Source of the DNA: Hyunsoonleella flava | GTDB lineage: Bacteria > Bacteroidota > Bacteroidia > Flavobacteriales > Flavobacteriaceae | DNA: 64,000 nt | Direction: 5' to 3' | Assembly (NCBI RefSeq): GCF_004310325.1 | Contig: NZ_SIRT01000008.1 | Coordinates: forward strand, 111,833-175,832 | Shown: positions 35,050-44,803 of the stretch, piece after piece | Position numbering within the stretch: position 1 is the first letter of the stretch | Layout of the letters: each line of letters opens with the position of its first letter | Position numbers and translations under genes: made by a program | Notes under the pieces: generated by a model | Database searches by the model: none | Seen by the model: the letters and a program-made list of their open reading frames with translations, nothing else | What the model was told of the DNA's origin: nothing

Positions 35050-35997
35050 ATGAGTAACACCATAATAGATACCAATTTCAATTTTCCTGGACAAAAGAAC
35101 GTATACAAAGGAAAAGTAAGAGAAGTTTACAATATAAATGACGAGCAATTGGTAATGATTGCTACCGATAGGCTATCAGCATTTGATGTGGTAATGCCAA
35201 AAGGGATTCCGTATAAAGGGCAAATCCTAAACCAAATTGCGACTAAAATGATGGCGGCCACAGAAGATTTGGTGCCTAATTGGTTAACAGCTACACCAGA
35301 TCCAAATGTTGCGGTAGGCCATTTGTGCGAACCATTTAAAGTAGAAATGGTAATTAGAGGCTACATGAGTGGTCATGCAGCTCGTGAATATAAAGCAGGA
35401 AAACGTATGCTATGTGGCGTGCCAATGCCAGAGGGTATGAAAGAGAATGATGCTTTTCCAGAGCCAATTATTACGCCAGCAACCAAAGCAGAACAGGGCA
35501 ATCATGATGAAGATATTTCTCGTGAGGATATTTTAAAGCGAGGTATTGTTTCTGAAGAAGATTATAATGTTCTTGAAGATTACACCAAGAAGCTATTTCA
35601 AAGAGGTTCTGAAATAGCGGCATCAAGAGGGTTAATTTTGGTAGACACCAAATATGAATTTGGAAAAACCAAGGAAGGTAAAATTGTGCTGATTGATGAA
35701 ATCCACACTCCAGATTCCTCGCGTTATTTTTATGCCGACGGTTATGAAGAACGTCAAGATAAGGGTGAACCTCAAAAACAATTGTCAAAAGAGTTTGTAC
35801 GCCAATGGTTAATATCTAATAATTTTCAGGGCTTAGAAGGACAAACTGTGCCTTATATGAGCGATGAATATATTGAAACCGTTAGCGATAGATATATCGA
35901 GTTATACGAGAATATCACAGGAGAGACTTTTGTAAAAGCCGATGTTAGTAATATTCAGGAGCGTATTGAGAAAAATGTTTTAGAGTATTTAAAATAA
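35050..35997 (+). CDS. purC: Phosphoribosylaminoimidazole-succinocarboxamide synthase
   Basis: The 315-aa protein is the long SAICAR synthetase form. It ligates aspartate to CAIR with ATP in purine synthesis. Motifs: [57 protein letters not shown] and SKEFVRQWL. It converges with the phosphatase gene, leaving 2 bp between stops. Confidence 0.96.
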   Translation: MSNTIIDTNFNFPGQKNVYKGKVREVYNINDEQLVMIATDRLSAFDVVMPKGIPYKGQILNQIATKMMAATEDLVPNWLTATPDPNVAVGHLCEPFKVEMVIRGYMSGHAAREYKAGKRMLCGVPMPEGMKENDAFPEPIITPATKAEQGNHDEDISREDILKRGIVSEEDYNVLEDYTKKLFQRGSEIAASRGLILVDTKYEFGKTKEGKIVLIDEIHTPDSSRYFYADGYEERQDKGEPQKQLSKEFVRQWLISNNFQGLEGQTVPYMSDEYIETVSDRYIELYENITGETFVKADVSNIQERIEKNVLEYLK

Positions 35998-35999
35998 CC

Positions 36000-36647
36000 T
36001 TACAAGATTTTAAGCAAGTCCATAGGCTTATGCAATATGTAATCTGCTCCAGCCTCTACGAGTTCTTTTTTGTCTCTAAATCCCCAACTAACACCAACTG
36101 CTTTCATATTGGCACGTTTTGCAGTTTGCATATCTACATTGCTGTCCCCAACATAAATGGTTTCTTCTGGGGTTACATTTAGTGCACTGCATATCTGTAA
36201 TGCTACTTTGGGATTTGGCTTTTTTAAAGCTTCTTCTTTTAAACCTAAAACAGGATTTAAGCATTGCGGCAATAAAGCTCTAACTACTTTTTTTGTTAAA
36301 GTATCCTCCTTGTTAGAAAGCACACTTAGTTTAACACCTTGGTCATGTAAGGAGTTCAAAAGAGATAATATACCATCGTAAGGTTTGGTTTTATTAGTGC
36401 ATGATTCAGAATAGGTGTGCATCATTTCAGAAAGGCACGCGTTAACTAATGTATCACTTAAGTGGTTTTGTGGTATGGCTTCTTCAATTAAGCGCTTCAC
36501 ACCATGGCCAACAAAGGTTTTGTAGGTGTCGTAATCAAAAGTAGGATAGTTTCTTTGTTTTAAAACGGTATTCATTGCGTCGGCAATATCATAAATGGAA
36601 TTTACTAAGGTGCCGTCCAGATCAAAAATTATGGCTTTGTAGGTCAT
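36000..36647 (-). CDS. HAD-family phosphatase (phosphoglycolate phosphatase-like)
   Basis: The 215-aa protein is a subfamily IA HAD hydrolase: motif I IIFDLDGTLVNS, motif II VLSNKED near residue 112, motif III Lys near 140 (LKKPNPK) and motif IV YVGDSNVDMQTA. The cap domain is helical. Phosphoglycolate is the classic substrate of this group, but specificity is not fixed by sequence. It starts 9 bp after the carbonic anhydrase gene on the same strand. Confidence 0.87.
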   Translation of the reverse strand: MTYKAIIFDLDGTLVNSIYDIADAMNTVLKQRNYPTFDYDTYKTFVGHGVKRLIEEAIPQNHLSDTLVNACLSEMMHTYSESCTNKTKPYDGILSLLNSLHDQGVKLSVLSNKEDTLTKKVVRALLPQCLNPVLGLKEEALKKPNPKVALQICSALNVTPEETIYVGDSNVDMQTAKRANMKAVGVSWGFRDKKELVEAGADYILHKPMDLLKIL

Positions 36648-36656
36648 ATGTCAAAG

Positions 36657-37442
36657 CTAGTAATTATAGTTAACAACCCTATCATTTATAGGCTGCTCAT
36701 TCCTATAATTATTTAAAGGCATGTTGTCTCTTAGTTTAATAACTTCTTCAACTGATAAAATAATGGGTTCTTTAAATACAATCCAGTTCACATTTTCGCT
36801 ACAGGGAGGGGTAGTTAGCGATCCTGTATAAGAGTAGTAATGCTTATCTTCTAGAAATAGACTAGATAAGTCTACTTTTTGATGAATATCTTTTACTGCT
36901 CCATTTTTAAGAGGCAAAAAACTCTCAAAAAATTCGAATAACTGACTCTCTTCTCCTTCTTCCCCCAAAAGCCCTAAGACGGTGATGTTACCAGATTTGT
37001 TCATGTGTACCAAATGCATTTCCAAGGGATAAATAAGCCCGTTTATTTTATGTTCCGACGGTTCATGAAAATGTATTTGTTTCAGATAATACGTTTCGTT
37101 TTTATAATTAATGGAATCGCCTTCCTCAAAATCAAACTGGATAGAGTGCCCGTTATTTTCAACTTCTTTTAACAAAGTTGTTGGCGTGTATTGTATTTTT
37201 AAATCCCCCTGTATTTGCATGGAGTCTGTACGCCTATGTATGATGTTTATAGGCGATTGGTATGCTCCACCACAATCAGAATTTTTTTCAATTTCTGTCC
37301 AATATTCTGGTGCCGTTTCCCCAGAATAGCCCCAGTGCAAATGTTTTCTATAATCTGCTTTGTGTTTGTCTTTGTCGTATTGTATACAGGATGATAGTAG
37401 AAATGTTGATGCTAAAAGGGCTAAGCCAATTGTAGTTTTCAC
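36657..37442 (-). CDS. Alpha-type carbonic anhydrase lipoprotein
   Basis: The 261-aa protein has a lipoprotein signal (LASTFLLSSC). The alpha-class active site is complete: QSPINII near residue 63, zinc ligands in QIHFHEPSEH (two His), third His in MHLVHMN, and SYTGSLTTPPCSENVNW. It interconverts CO2 and bicarbonate in the periplasm or at the cell surface. The phosphatase gene follows after 9 bp. Confidence 0.93.
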   Translation of the reverse strand: MKTTIGLALLASTFLLSSCIQYDKDKHKADYRKHLHWGYSGETAPEYWTEIEKNSDCGGAYQSPINIIHRRTDSMQIQGDLKIQYTPTTLLKEVENNGHSIQFDFEEGDSINYKNETYYLKQIHFHEPSEHKINGLIYPLEMHLVHMNKSGNITVLGLLGEEGEESQLFEFFESFLPLKNGAVKDIHQKVDLSSLFLEDKHYYSYTGSLTTPPCSENVNWIVFKEPIILSVEEVIKLRDNMPLNNYRNEQPINDRVVNYNY

Positions 37443-37471
37443 GTGTATATCGTTTTTATGTGTGGATACTA

Positions 37472-37479
37472 CAAAATTA
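37472..37479 (-). promoter_or_regulatory. -7 box of the carbonic anhydrase promoter
   Basis: TAATTTTG on the minus strand, an exact TAnnTTTG match about 30 bp upstream of the ATG. No clear -33 TTG at the usual spacing. Confidence 0.45.
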
Positions 37480-37530
37480 ACTGCTTCAAGAAGACTAAAA
37501 CCTTACAAATGTCAGTTTTTACAAAAAAAA

Positions 37531-37902
37531 CTAACTTTTACGTTTCCGCGATTTACTCGCATTTGCCAACGGATTAAAAGCCAAACATAAATCCAACCAA
37601 TAACCCAAGTCATCATCGGTATCAAATCCATCTGGAGTTACAAAGATATAACCCTTCATAGGTCGTCCTGTAAAATCCATAGGCAGGCATTCTGGTCTTT
37701 CCAATGCGGTTGAGTGAGCATCTAAACCAATACGCGCCATGAATAAACTATCACCATATTTTTTATCAATATGAATGCCGCAGAGCATTTTATCATCCAC
37801 TTTAAAGCATAACCCGCCCATCATTTTTAATTCAGAGAAACCAATGTGCTTCTCATTTAAGTGCTTTCGAATTCTATCTGCTAAATACTCGTCGTACGCC
37901 AT
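37531..37902 (-). CDS. TfoX/Sxy N-terminal domain protein
   Basis: The 123-aa protein matches the TfoX N-terminal family: MAYDEYLADRIRKHL, ELKMMGGLCFKVDDKMLCGI, LFMARIG and a GRPMKGYIFVTPDG strand pair. Only this domain is present; there is no C-terminal TfoX domain. A Lys/Arg-rich tail (SKSRKRKS) is unusual. A link to natural competence is not implied. The ATG at 37902 is used rather than an upstream TTG. Confidence 0.82.
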   Translation of the reverse strand: MAYDEYLADRIRKHLNEKHIGFSELKMMGGLCFKVDDKMLCGIHIDKKYGDSLFMARIGLDAHSTALERPECLPMDFTGRPMKGYIFVTPDGFDTDDDLGYWLDLCLAFNPLANASKSRKRKS

Positions 37903-37982
37903 AAATTTTGCATTTATGATATGGTCTTTCAAATATATTGAAAAATGATGTTATCTTGAGGCTCCAACTAAATAATAAAAAT

Positions 37983-38240
37983 ATGGCGAAAACAAAGCAT
38001 GCCTCAGCATACTGGAAGGAAAATATAAAGTACGTCTTAATCTTATTACTCATTTGGTTTCTTGTGTCTTTTGGAGCGGGAGTTCTTTTTAAAGATGCTC
38101 TAAATACCATTAAAATAGGAGGCTTTAAGCTAGGATTTTGGTTTGCACAGCAAGGTGCTATGTATGTATTTGTAATCCTCATTTTTGTTTATGTACGTAT
38201 CATGAATAGACTTGATAAAAAGTACGGTTATGATGCATAG
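37983..38240 (+). CDS. DUF4212 small subunit of sodium:solute symporter
   Basis: The 85-aa protein has two membrane helices and the DUF4212 signature (AYWKENIKYVLILLLIWFLVSFG, KLGFWFAQQGAMYVFVILIFVYVRIMN). The family encodes a small partner of SSS symporters. Its stop overlaps the start of the large subunit, so the two are translated together. Confidence 0.92.
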   Translation: MAKTKHASAYWKENIKYVLILLLIWFLVSFGAGVLFKDALNTIKIGGFKLGFWFAQQGAMYVFVILIFVYVRIMNRLDKKYGYDA

Positions 38241-40008
38241 TTTGATTTTAGAGGGTATTGGTGTTCAAAATTGGACATATATTTTAGTTGGGGTTACATT
38301 TGCTATTTACATTGGGATAGCCATTTGGTCCAGAGCTTCATCAACAAAGGATTTTTATGTGGCTGGAGGCGGTGTGTCTCCATTGGCAAACGGTATGGCA
38401 ACGGCCGCAGATTGGATGAGTGCAGCTTCGTTTATTTCAATGGCAGGTATAATTTCTTTTGCGGGTTATGATGGTGCTGTGTATTTAATGGGCTGGACAG
38501 GAGGTTACGTACTATTAGCATTACTTCTCGCGCCCTATTTACGCAAATTTGGTAAGTTCACTGTGCCTGATTTTATTGGAGACAGATATTACTCAAAAGT
38601 AGCACGTTTCGTAGCTGTTTTGTGCGCGCTTTTAGTATCGTTTACCTATGTGGCAGGTCAGATGCGAGGCGTGGGTATCGTGTTTTCGCGTTTTTTGGAA
38701 GTCGATATCAATACTGGTGTAATCATCGGAATGCTCATTGTTTTGTTTTATGCCGTTCTTGGCGGTATGAAAGGCATCACATATACGCAGGTGGCACAAT
38801 ATTGTGTGTTGATTTTTGCCTTTATGCTACCTGCTATTTTTATTTCAATACAGATGACAGGAAATCCCATTCCGCAGTTAGGGTTTGGAGACACACTTTC
38901 TGATGGATCGGGAACGTATTTGCTGGACAAATTAGATGGATTAAGTGCCGAACTAGGTTTTTCTGAATATACCGAAGGGTCTAAAACTATGATTGATGTA
39001 TTCGCCATAACACTCGCACTTATGGTTGGCACTGCTGGTTTGCCGCATGTAATCGTCAGGTTTTTTACGGTAAAGCGAGTTAAGGACGCAAGAAAATCAG
39101 CAGGTATCGCCTTGTTGCTTATCGTAATTTTATACACTACAGCACCTGCAGTTGCAGCTTTTGCAAGAACCAATTTAATTGAAACAGTTTCAAATAAACC
39201 TTATGCCGAAGTTCCCGAATGGTTTAAGAAATGGGAAGAAACCAAGCTGATAAGTTTTACAGATAAAAATGGGGATGGACATATTCAATATGTAAAAGGA
39301 GACGCGTATTTAAAGGATGAAAATGGCAAATTCGATTTTCAGAGCCCCAATAATAGCACTAAAAATGAACTCTATGTTGATAGAGATATTATGGTGCTTG
39401 CAAATCCCGAGATTGCAAGATTGCCCAATTGGGTCATCGCTTTGGTTGCGGCAGGAGGTTTAGCCGCAGCATTGTCTACCGCTGCAGGATTGCTCCTAGT
39501 AATTTCCTCATCAGTATCTCACGATTTGATTAAAAAAATAATTAAACCATCTATTTCAGAGCATGGGGAATTATTGGCGGCACGTTTGTCAGCAGTTGGC
39601 GCTGTGTGTGTTGCTGGCTATTTTGGCATTAATCCTCCAGGGTTTGTAGCTGCAGTTGTAGCTTTGGCATTCGGTCTAGCAGCGGCATCTTTTTTCCCTG
39701 CTATCATTTTAGGAATATTTTACAAACGCATGAATAAAGAAGGTGCTATAGCGGGGATGGTCATTGGTATTACCGCCATGTTGCTTTACATGATAAAATA
39801 CAAACTAGGGTGGTTTGACGAAACCGTTCCAGACAAAAGTGAATGGTGGTTTGGTATTTCGCCAGAAGGTTTTGGTACTGTTGCCATGGTGTTGAATTTT
39901 ATAGTGTCAATCGTAATAATGAAATTTACACCTGCACCTCCAGAAGACGTTCAGGAAATAGTTGAGAACATTAGGATACCAAGTGGTGCTGGTGAGGCCA
40001 CGCATTAA
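38230..40008 (+). CDS. Sodium:solute symporter, acetate/monocarboxylate (ActP-like) type
   Basis: The 592-aa SSS-family transporter has STKDFYVAGGGVSPLANGMATAADWMS-type N-terminal signature segments (split here by position about 25-50), GLPHVIVRFFTV and about 12 helices, plus a soluble insert near residues 315-385 containing DKNGDGHIQY, which looks like an EF-hand-type loop. It forms a two-part symporter with DUF4212 and precedes acetyl-CoA synthetase, so acetate, propionate or a similar acid is the likely substrate. The start is ATG at 38230 or 38233. Confidence 0.9.
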   Translation: MMHSLILEGIGVQNWTYILVGVTFAIYIGIAIWSRASSTKDFYVAGGGVSPLANGMATAADWMSAASFISMAGIISFAGYDGAVYLMGWTGGYVLLALLLAPYLRKFGKFTVPDFIGDRYYSKVARFVAVLCALLVSFTYVAGQMRGVGIVFSRFLEVDINTGVIIGMLIVLFYAVLGGMKGITYTQVAQYCVLIFAFMLPAIFISIQMTGNPIPQLGFGDTLSDGSGTYLLDKLDGLSAELGFSEYTEGSKTMIDVFAITLALMVGTAGLPHVIVRFFTVKRVKDARKSAGIALLLIVILYTTAPAVAAFARTNLIETVSNKPYAEVPEWFKKWEETKLISFTDKNGDGHIQYVKGDAYLKDENGKFDFQSPNNSTKNELYVDRDIMVLANPEIARLPNWVIALVAAGGLAAALSTAAGLLLVISSSVSHDLIKKIIKPSISEHGELLAARLSAVGAVCVAGYFGINPPGFVAAVVALAFGLAAASFFPAIILGIFYKRMNKEGAIAGMVIGITAMLLYMIKYKLGWFDETVPDKSEWWFGISPEGFGTVAMVLNFIVSIVIMKFTPAPPEDVQEIVENIRIPSGAGEATH

Positions 40009-40016
40009 TTTTTTTT

Positions 40017-40103
40017 GGGCGCTCCCTGCGGGCGGGCTTTACGTTCCAAGTCCTCGCACCTCCTGCGTCGGGCTGTGGGCTTTCCTCTGCAATCCCTAGC
40101 GCA
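40017..40103 (+). repeat. Dispersed intergenic repeat, copy 3 (diverged)
   Basis: Begins GGGCGCTCCC, contains CGGGCTTTACGTTCCAAG and CTCCTGCGTCGGGCT, ends CAATCCCTAGCGCAC. Same order of blocks and same orientation as 19904-19988 and 28420-28506 but more diverged. It lies between the symporter gene and acs. Confidence 0.6.
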
Positions 40104-40232
40104 CTTATCCGCCTAGGCAAGTGCTTATCAAAAACTTATAGCTTGTCTGTCTAAAACACTCAAAAAACCGCTATATTTTGTTATTTTTAAAGTTCGAAAT
40201 TTAAAATCACACCAATATAAACTAAAAGACCA

Positions 40233-42140
40233 ATGAGTAACTACCATATAAAACACTTAGAAGAATACTATCAAGTATATCGAAAATCGGTGAGGGAGCC
40301 AGAGCATTTTTGGGAAGAGATTGCCGAAGAACATTTTTTATGGTACAAAAAATGGGATAATGTGCTTACTTGGGATTTTTCAAAACCTGAGGTAAAGTGG
40401 TTTGAAGGGGCAAAACTTAATATTACGGTAAATTGTATCGATAGGCATTTGACCACCAGTGCAAACAAAACGGCGATTTTATTTGAGCCAAATAACCCCA
40501 ATGAAGCAGCGGAACACATCACATACAGGCAACTTCATAAACGTGTTTGCCAATTCGCAAATGTGTTAAAGGATAAAGGCATTAAAAAAGGGGATAGGGT
40601 TTGTATTTACTTACCGATGATTCCTGAACTGGCTATTGCCACTTTGGCATGCGCTAGGATTGGTGCCATACATTCTGTGGTGTTTGCTGGGTTTTCTTCA
40701 ACTGCTTTAGCCACCAGAATTAACGATAGTGACTGTAAAATGGTGATTACAAGTGATGGTTCCTATCGTGGTGCCAAAACCATCGATTTAAAAGGCATTG
40801 TAGATGAGGCTTTGAATGAATGCCCGTGTGTAGAATCCGTTTTAGTGGTGAAGCGTATACATTCTGAAATCAATATGAAAGAAGGTCGTGATGAGTGGAT
40901 TGCACCTTTATTGGAAGAAGCTTATGAAGATTGTGTTCCTGAAGTTATGGATGCTGAAGATCCACTATTTATACTTTATACATCTGGCTCTACCGGTATG
41001 CCTAAAGGGATGGTGCACAGTACTGCTGGTTATATGGTTTATACCGCTTATACATTTAAAAATGTGTTTCAATACAAAGAAGGTGATGTATATTGGTGTA
41101 CTGCCGATATAGGTTGGATAACGGGACACAGTTATATTGTTTACGGTCCTTTAGCTAATGGCGCAACAACGGTGATGTTTGAAGGTGTGCCAAGTTATCC
41201 TGATTTTGGACGTTTTTGGGATATCGTGGAAAAACATAAAATCAACCAATTTTACACGGCACCAACGGCAATTAGAGCTTTAGCTAAAGAGGGATTGGAA
41301 TTGGTTGAAAAATACGATTTATCTTCACTTAAGGTTTTAGGTTCGGTAGGTGAGCCTATAAATGAAGAAGCGTGGCATTGGTACAATGATAATATTGGTA
41401 AAAAGCAGAGTCCGATTGTAGATACTTGGTGGCAAACTGAAACTGGCGGAATTATGATTACACCTATCCCTTTTGCAACACCTACAAAACCAACCTATGC
41501 AACGTTACCTTTTCCTGGGATTCAACCAGCTTTAATGGATGAAGAAGGAAAGGAGTTAAAGGAAAACCAAGTTTCTGGACGTTTATGTATCAAGTTCCCA
41601 TGGCCTTCCATGGCAAGAACCATTTGGGGTAATCATCAGCGTTATAAGGACACTTATTTCTCAGCTTTTGAAAATAAATATTTTACTGGTGATGGTGCGT
41701 TGCGGGACGAAGTTGGGTACTATAGAATTACAGGTAGGGTAGACGATGTCATTATCGTATCAGGACATAACCTAGGAACCGCACCCATAGAAGATGCTGT
41801 AAACGAACACCCTGCTGTGGCCGAAAGTGCAATAGTAGGTTTTCCGCATGATATTAAAGGAAATGCTCTGTATGGTTATGTTATTTTAAAGGATGTGGGT
41901 GAAGGACGTGTGCATGATAACCTGCGAAAAGAAATCAACCAGATTATCACTGAACATGTGGGACCGATTGCTAAGTTGGATAAGATTCAATTCACCAAAG
42001 GATTACCTAAAACGCGTTCAGGGAAAATTATGAGACGTATTTTACGAAAAATTGCTAGTAATGACACAAGTAATTTAGGTGATACTAGTACGTTACTAAA
42101 CCCAGAAGTGGTTCAGGATATTATGGATAATGTGTTATAG
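40233..42140 (+). CDS. acs: Acetyl-CoA synthetase
   Basis: The 635-aa protein is the standard AMP-forming acetate:CoA ligase. Motifs: YTSGSTGMPKG ATP loop near residue 250, DTWWQTETGG near 402, TGDGA, GRVDDVIIVSGHNLGT hinge and PKTRSGKIMRR with the acetylation-site Lys near 600. It activates acetate brought in by the upstream symporter. It may also accept propionate, which would feed the carboxylase at 47.4-51 kb. Confidence 0.95.
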   Translation: MSNYHIKHLEEYYQVYRKSVREPEHFWEEIAEEHFLWYKKWDNVLTWDFSKPEVKWFEGAKLNITVNCIDRHLTTSANKTAILFEPNNPNEAAEHITYRQLHKRVCQFANVLKDKGIKKGDRVCIYLPMIPELAIATLACARIGAIHSVVFAGFSSTALATRINDSDCKMVITSDGSYRGAKTIDLKGIVDEALNECPCVESVLVVKRIHSEINMKEGRDEWIAPLLEEAYEDCVPEVMDAEDPLFILYTSGSTGMPKGMVHSTAGYMVYTAYTFKNVFQYKEGDVYWCTADIGWITGHSYIVYGPLANGATTVMFEGVPSYPDFGRFWDIVEKHKINQFYTAPTAIRALAKEGLELVEKYDLSSLKVLGSVGEPINEEAWHWYNDNIGKKQSPIVDTWWQTETGGIMITPIPFATPTKPTYATLPFPGIQPALMDEEGKELKENQVSGRLCIKFPWPSMARTIWGNHQRYKDTYFSAFENKYFTGDGALRDEVGYYRITGRVDDVIIVSGHNLGTAPIEDAVNEHPAVAESAIVGFPHDIKGNALYGYVILKDVGEGRVHDNLRKEINQIITEHVGPIAKLDKIQFTKGLPKTRSGKIMRRILRKIASNDTSNLGDTSTLLNPEVVQDIMDNVL

Positions 42141-42192
42141 TATAAAATCAAATACAGTATTATTTCATATATAACTTGATTTTTTAATGCTA

Positions 42193-42807
42193 TTATGTCA
42201 TTTTAAAATCTAACAACACTTCACCTTCAATAGCGGCTTGCAAATGGTCTCCTTTATAAATTAGTCCAGTGCCCGAAGCTGGAGTTCCAGTAAAGAATAA
42301 ATCCCCTTCTTTAAGGGTCATAAACGTTGAGACATATGAAATAATTTCGGCAAAATTATAAATCATCTTAGATGTGTTTCCAACTTGTTTTAATACTCCA
42401 TTTATCTTTAAATCAAAATTGATATTGTTTAAATCTGGAAACTCAGAGATTGGTTTGAAATTTGAAATTGGAGAAGCGCCATCAAATCCTTTCGCCAACG
42501 CCCAAGGCCACTTCAGTTCACGATTTGTATTAAGAAGATCTGTTGCAGTATAATCTATACCAACAGCTATTTCGCTTATATGCGATGTGGCATTTTCAAC
42601 AGAGATGTTCTTACCTGTTTTACCAATTTTTGCAACTAGTTCTACTTCATAAACAATTTCATTGGTAATTTCAGGATATGGTACGTCATTATTTCCAGTA
42701 ACCAGAGTACTATCAGCTTTAATAAATATAAGTTGATGTCCGTTTTTTAATGCTTTAACTTCAGATAAATCGTTAACATAATTCTTGCCAATGCCAATTA
42801 CTTTCAT
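42193..42807 (-). CDS. Fumarylacetoacetate hydrolase family protein
   Basis: The 204-aa protein is a single FAH domain: MKVIGIGKNYVNDL, the metal site EIVYEVELVAKIGK (two Glu), IGIDYTATDL-type AVGIDYTATDLL, WALAKGFDGASPI and FFTGTPASGTG. Related enzymes are acylpyruvase/oxaloacetate decarboxylases. Substrate not determinable from sequence. Confidence 0.87.
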   Translation of the reverse strand: MKVIGIGKNYVNDLSEVKALKNGHQLIFIKADSTLVTGNNDVPYPEITNEIVYEVELVAKIGKTGKNISVENATSHISEIAVGIDYTATDLLNTNRELKWPWALAKGFDGASPISNFKPISEFPDLNNINFDLKINGVLKQVGNTSKMIYNFAEIISYVSTFMTLKEGDLFFTGTPASGTGLIYKGDHLQAAIEGEVLLDFKMT

Positions 42808-42932
42808 TTTCGTTTTATTTTATAAGAATGCTGTGAAATTATAAAATTATACATGAACATTAAAGCTAAAAACATTCAATTTTACGCACTCATTAATTTT
42901 GCTTTACTTTGAGAAACGATAAGTACATTTTT

Positions 42933-43451
42933 ATGATTAAAACGGATGTAGATTCTAAGGAGTACAATGCCTATTATCAAGTTTATTTGAATAAATTATC
43001 AGATAATGTAGGTTTATTGGAAGGTTTTATAAACGGAAGAAAAGAGGTCCTTGATTTCTTTATGTCATTACCTAATGAAAAACATGCTTTTGCTTATGCT
43101 AAAGGAAAATGGACGGTAAAAGAAGTGTTTCAGCATATAATTGATACCGAACGTATATTTATGTATCGTTGTTTTAGAATTGCCAGAAGGGATGCAACAG
43201 CTTTAGCTGGATTTGATCAAGATGATTTTATGATAACTTGCAGCGCAAATTCAAAATCCATAACGTTACTACTTGAAGAATTTACCTCTGTTAGGGATAG
43301 TTTTATAGTGCTGTTGAAAACGCTAAGTAGTGACGATTTAAAGTTTATAGGCGAAGCAAGTGGATATCCAATTTCAGCTAGAGCCATAGCTTTTATAAAC
43401 TTAGGGCATTATCTCTGGCATATTGATGTTATCAAAGAAAGGTATTTGTAA
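42933..43451 (+). CDS. DinB-family protein
   Basis: The 172-aa protein is a DinB four-helix bundle: KHAFAYAKGKWTVKEVFQHI with the first metal His, DTERIFMYRCFRIARRD, and a late LGHYLWHIDVIKERY with the other two. The family includes thiol-dependent transferases such as bacillithiol S-transferases. ATG at 42933 is preferred to TTG at 42909. It ends 1 bp from the convergent drug exporter gene. Confidence 0.85.
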   Translation: MIKTDVDSKEYNAYYQVYLNKLSDNVGLLEGFINGRKEVLDFFMSLPNEKHAFAYAKGKWTVKEVFQHIIDTERIFMYRCFRIARRDATALAGFDQDDFMITCSANSKSITLLLEEFTSVRDSFIVLLKTLSSDDLKFIGEASGYPISARAIAFINLGHYLWHIDVIKERYL

Positions 43452-43452
43452 G

Positions 43453-44658
43453 TTAAATGGTAATTGTTTCCATTTTTTTCCTCATGATAAGAAACACAGA
43501 TAATGATAATAACCCAAATACTGAAAATCCGATAAATAAAGGTAAAACTGAGGTAGAAACAAAACTACCAATATAGTTGGCGATAGGAACTGCTAAAACG
43601 GTACTTACAAACCCGTTTATCGCGGCACCGATCCCCGCGATATGTCCTAACGGCTGCATAGCAATCGCACGAAGATTTCCAAATAAGAAGCCTACAGCAA
43701 AAAATTGTAAAGCAAAAAAACCTAGTAGCACATAAATGCTAGGATTTTTACCTGAGAAAAACAGAATAACATATAGTATGGATACTACTGAATACGCAAT
43801 AGCTGCTGTATATGCCATACGGTACATACCATATTTTTCAACTAAGCGACTATTAAGATATGTTGCTAATCCTACTGATATGGCTAAACTCGCAAATATA
43901 TAAGGGAATAGCTTTGCCAAATCATACTGTTCCTGGAAGATTTGTTGGGATGTACTTAAATATACCATAAAGGACCCTGTTATAAATCCAGAAACAAAAG
44001 TGAATGCTACCGCTTCTTTGTACTTAATAAACTCTTTTACACCATCAATAAATAGATGGGCGGAGAATTTTATGCGCTTTTCTTTAGGAAGTGTTTCAGG
44101 TTGTCGCAACCAAAACCAAATCATGATTGCAATTCCAAAAATTAGATTAAAATAAAAAACAGATTGCCAATTAAAAACTGTAATAAGCCATTGCCCTAAG
44201 GTTGGTGCCACCACTGGTACAAGAATAAAAAACATGACAATGATAGACATTACTTTTGCCATGTAATCCCCACTGAATAAATCCCTAATCATTGATAATG
44301 CGATGCTTCTAGGGGATGATAAACCTACACCTTGCAACACACGACCAATAATCATCATTTCAAAATTTTTGGTGGTAACGCAAATTATACTTGCAACTAT
44401 AAACAATGCAAAACCTATATAAACAATGGGTTTTCTGCCAAAACTATCAGATAAAGGCCCAAATAGTAATTGGCCAAAACCAATGCCTAAGAAAATCATG
44501 GTTATCAGCAATTGGTTGTTATTTGAATTAATAACACCCAAATGATCTCCAATTTCTGGAAGCGCTGGTAATAGGGCATCAATTGACAATGCAACTATGG
44601 ACATCAAGGACGCCATAAGTGCTATAAATTCAAACTTAAATTGCTTTTGGTTTTGCAT
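43453..44658 (-). CDS. Bcr/CflA-family multidrug efflux MFS transporter
   Basis: The 401-aa protein has 12 membrane segments and the DHA1 signatures: SIDALLPALPEIGDHL in helix 1, motif A GPLSDSFGRKPIVYIG and motif C-like LVPVVAPTLGQ. The family exports drugs such as bicyclomycin and chloramphenicol; the substrate here is unknown. Monocistronic, convergent with dinB. Confidence 0.88.
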   Translation of the reverse strand: MQNQKQFKFEFIALMASLMSIVALSIDALLPALPEIGDHLGVINSNNNQLLITMIFLGIGFGQLLFGPLSDSFGRKPIVYIGFALFIVASIICVTTKNFEMMIIGRVLQGVGLSSPRSIALSMIRDLFSGDYMAKVMSIIVMFFILVPVVAPTLGQWLITVFNWQSVFYFNLIFGIAIMIWFWLRQPETLPKEKRIKFSAHLFIDGVKEFIKYKEAVAFTFVSGFITGSFMVYLSTSQQIFQEQYDLAKLFPYIFASLAISVGLATYLNSRLVEKYGMYRMAYTAAIAYSVVSILYVILFFSGKNPSIYVLLGFFALQFFAVGFLFGNLRAIAMQPLGHIAGIGAAINGFVSTVLAVPIANYIGSFVSTSVLPLFIGFSVFGLLSLSVFLIMRKKMETITI

Positions 44659-44803
44659 ACCGCAAAAGTATGGCAATTAAAAAGCTCTTGTAACTATTCA
44701 TTATTTTATAACTCAATATCAATATTGCTAAACTTGATTATTAGTAATATATTAACTCCTGATTTTTTAAATCATAACTTTAGTAACAAGAACAAGTTTA
44801 AAA

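Noticed and set aside
19904..40103. Dispersed repeats as a CRISPR array
   Set aside because: Copies are thousands of bases apart with no regular spacers and no cas genes.
42141..42192. Terminator between acs and the FAH gene
   Set aside because: An eight-base AT-only stem with a very long loop; too weak to call.
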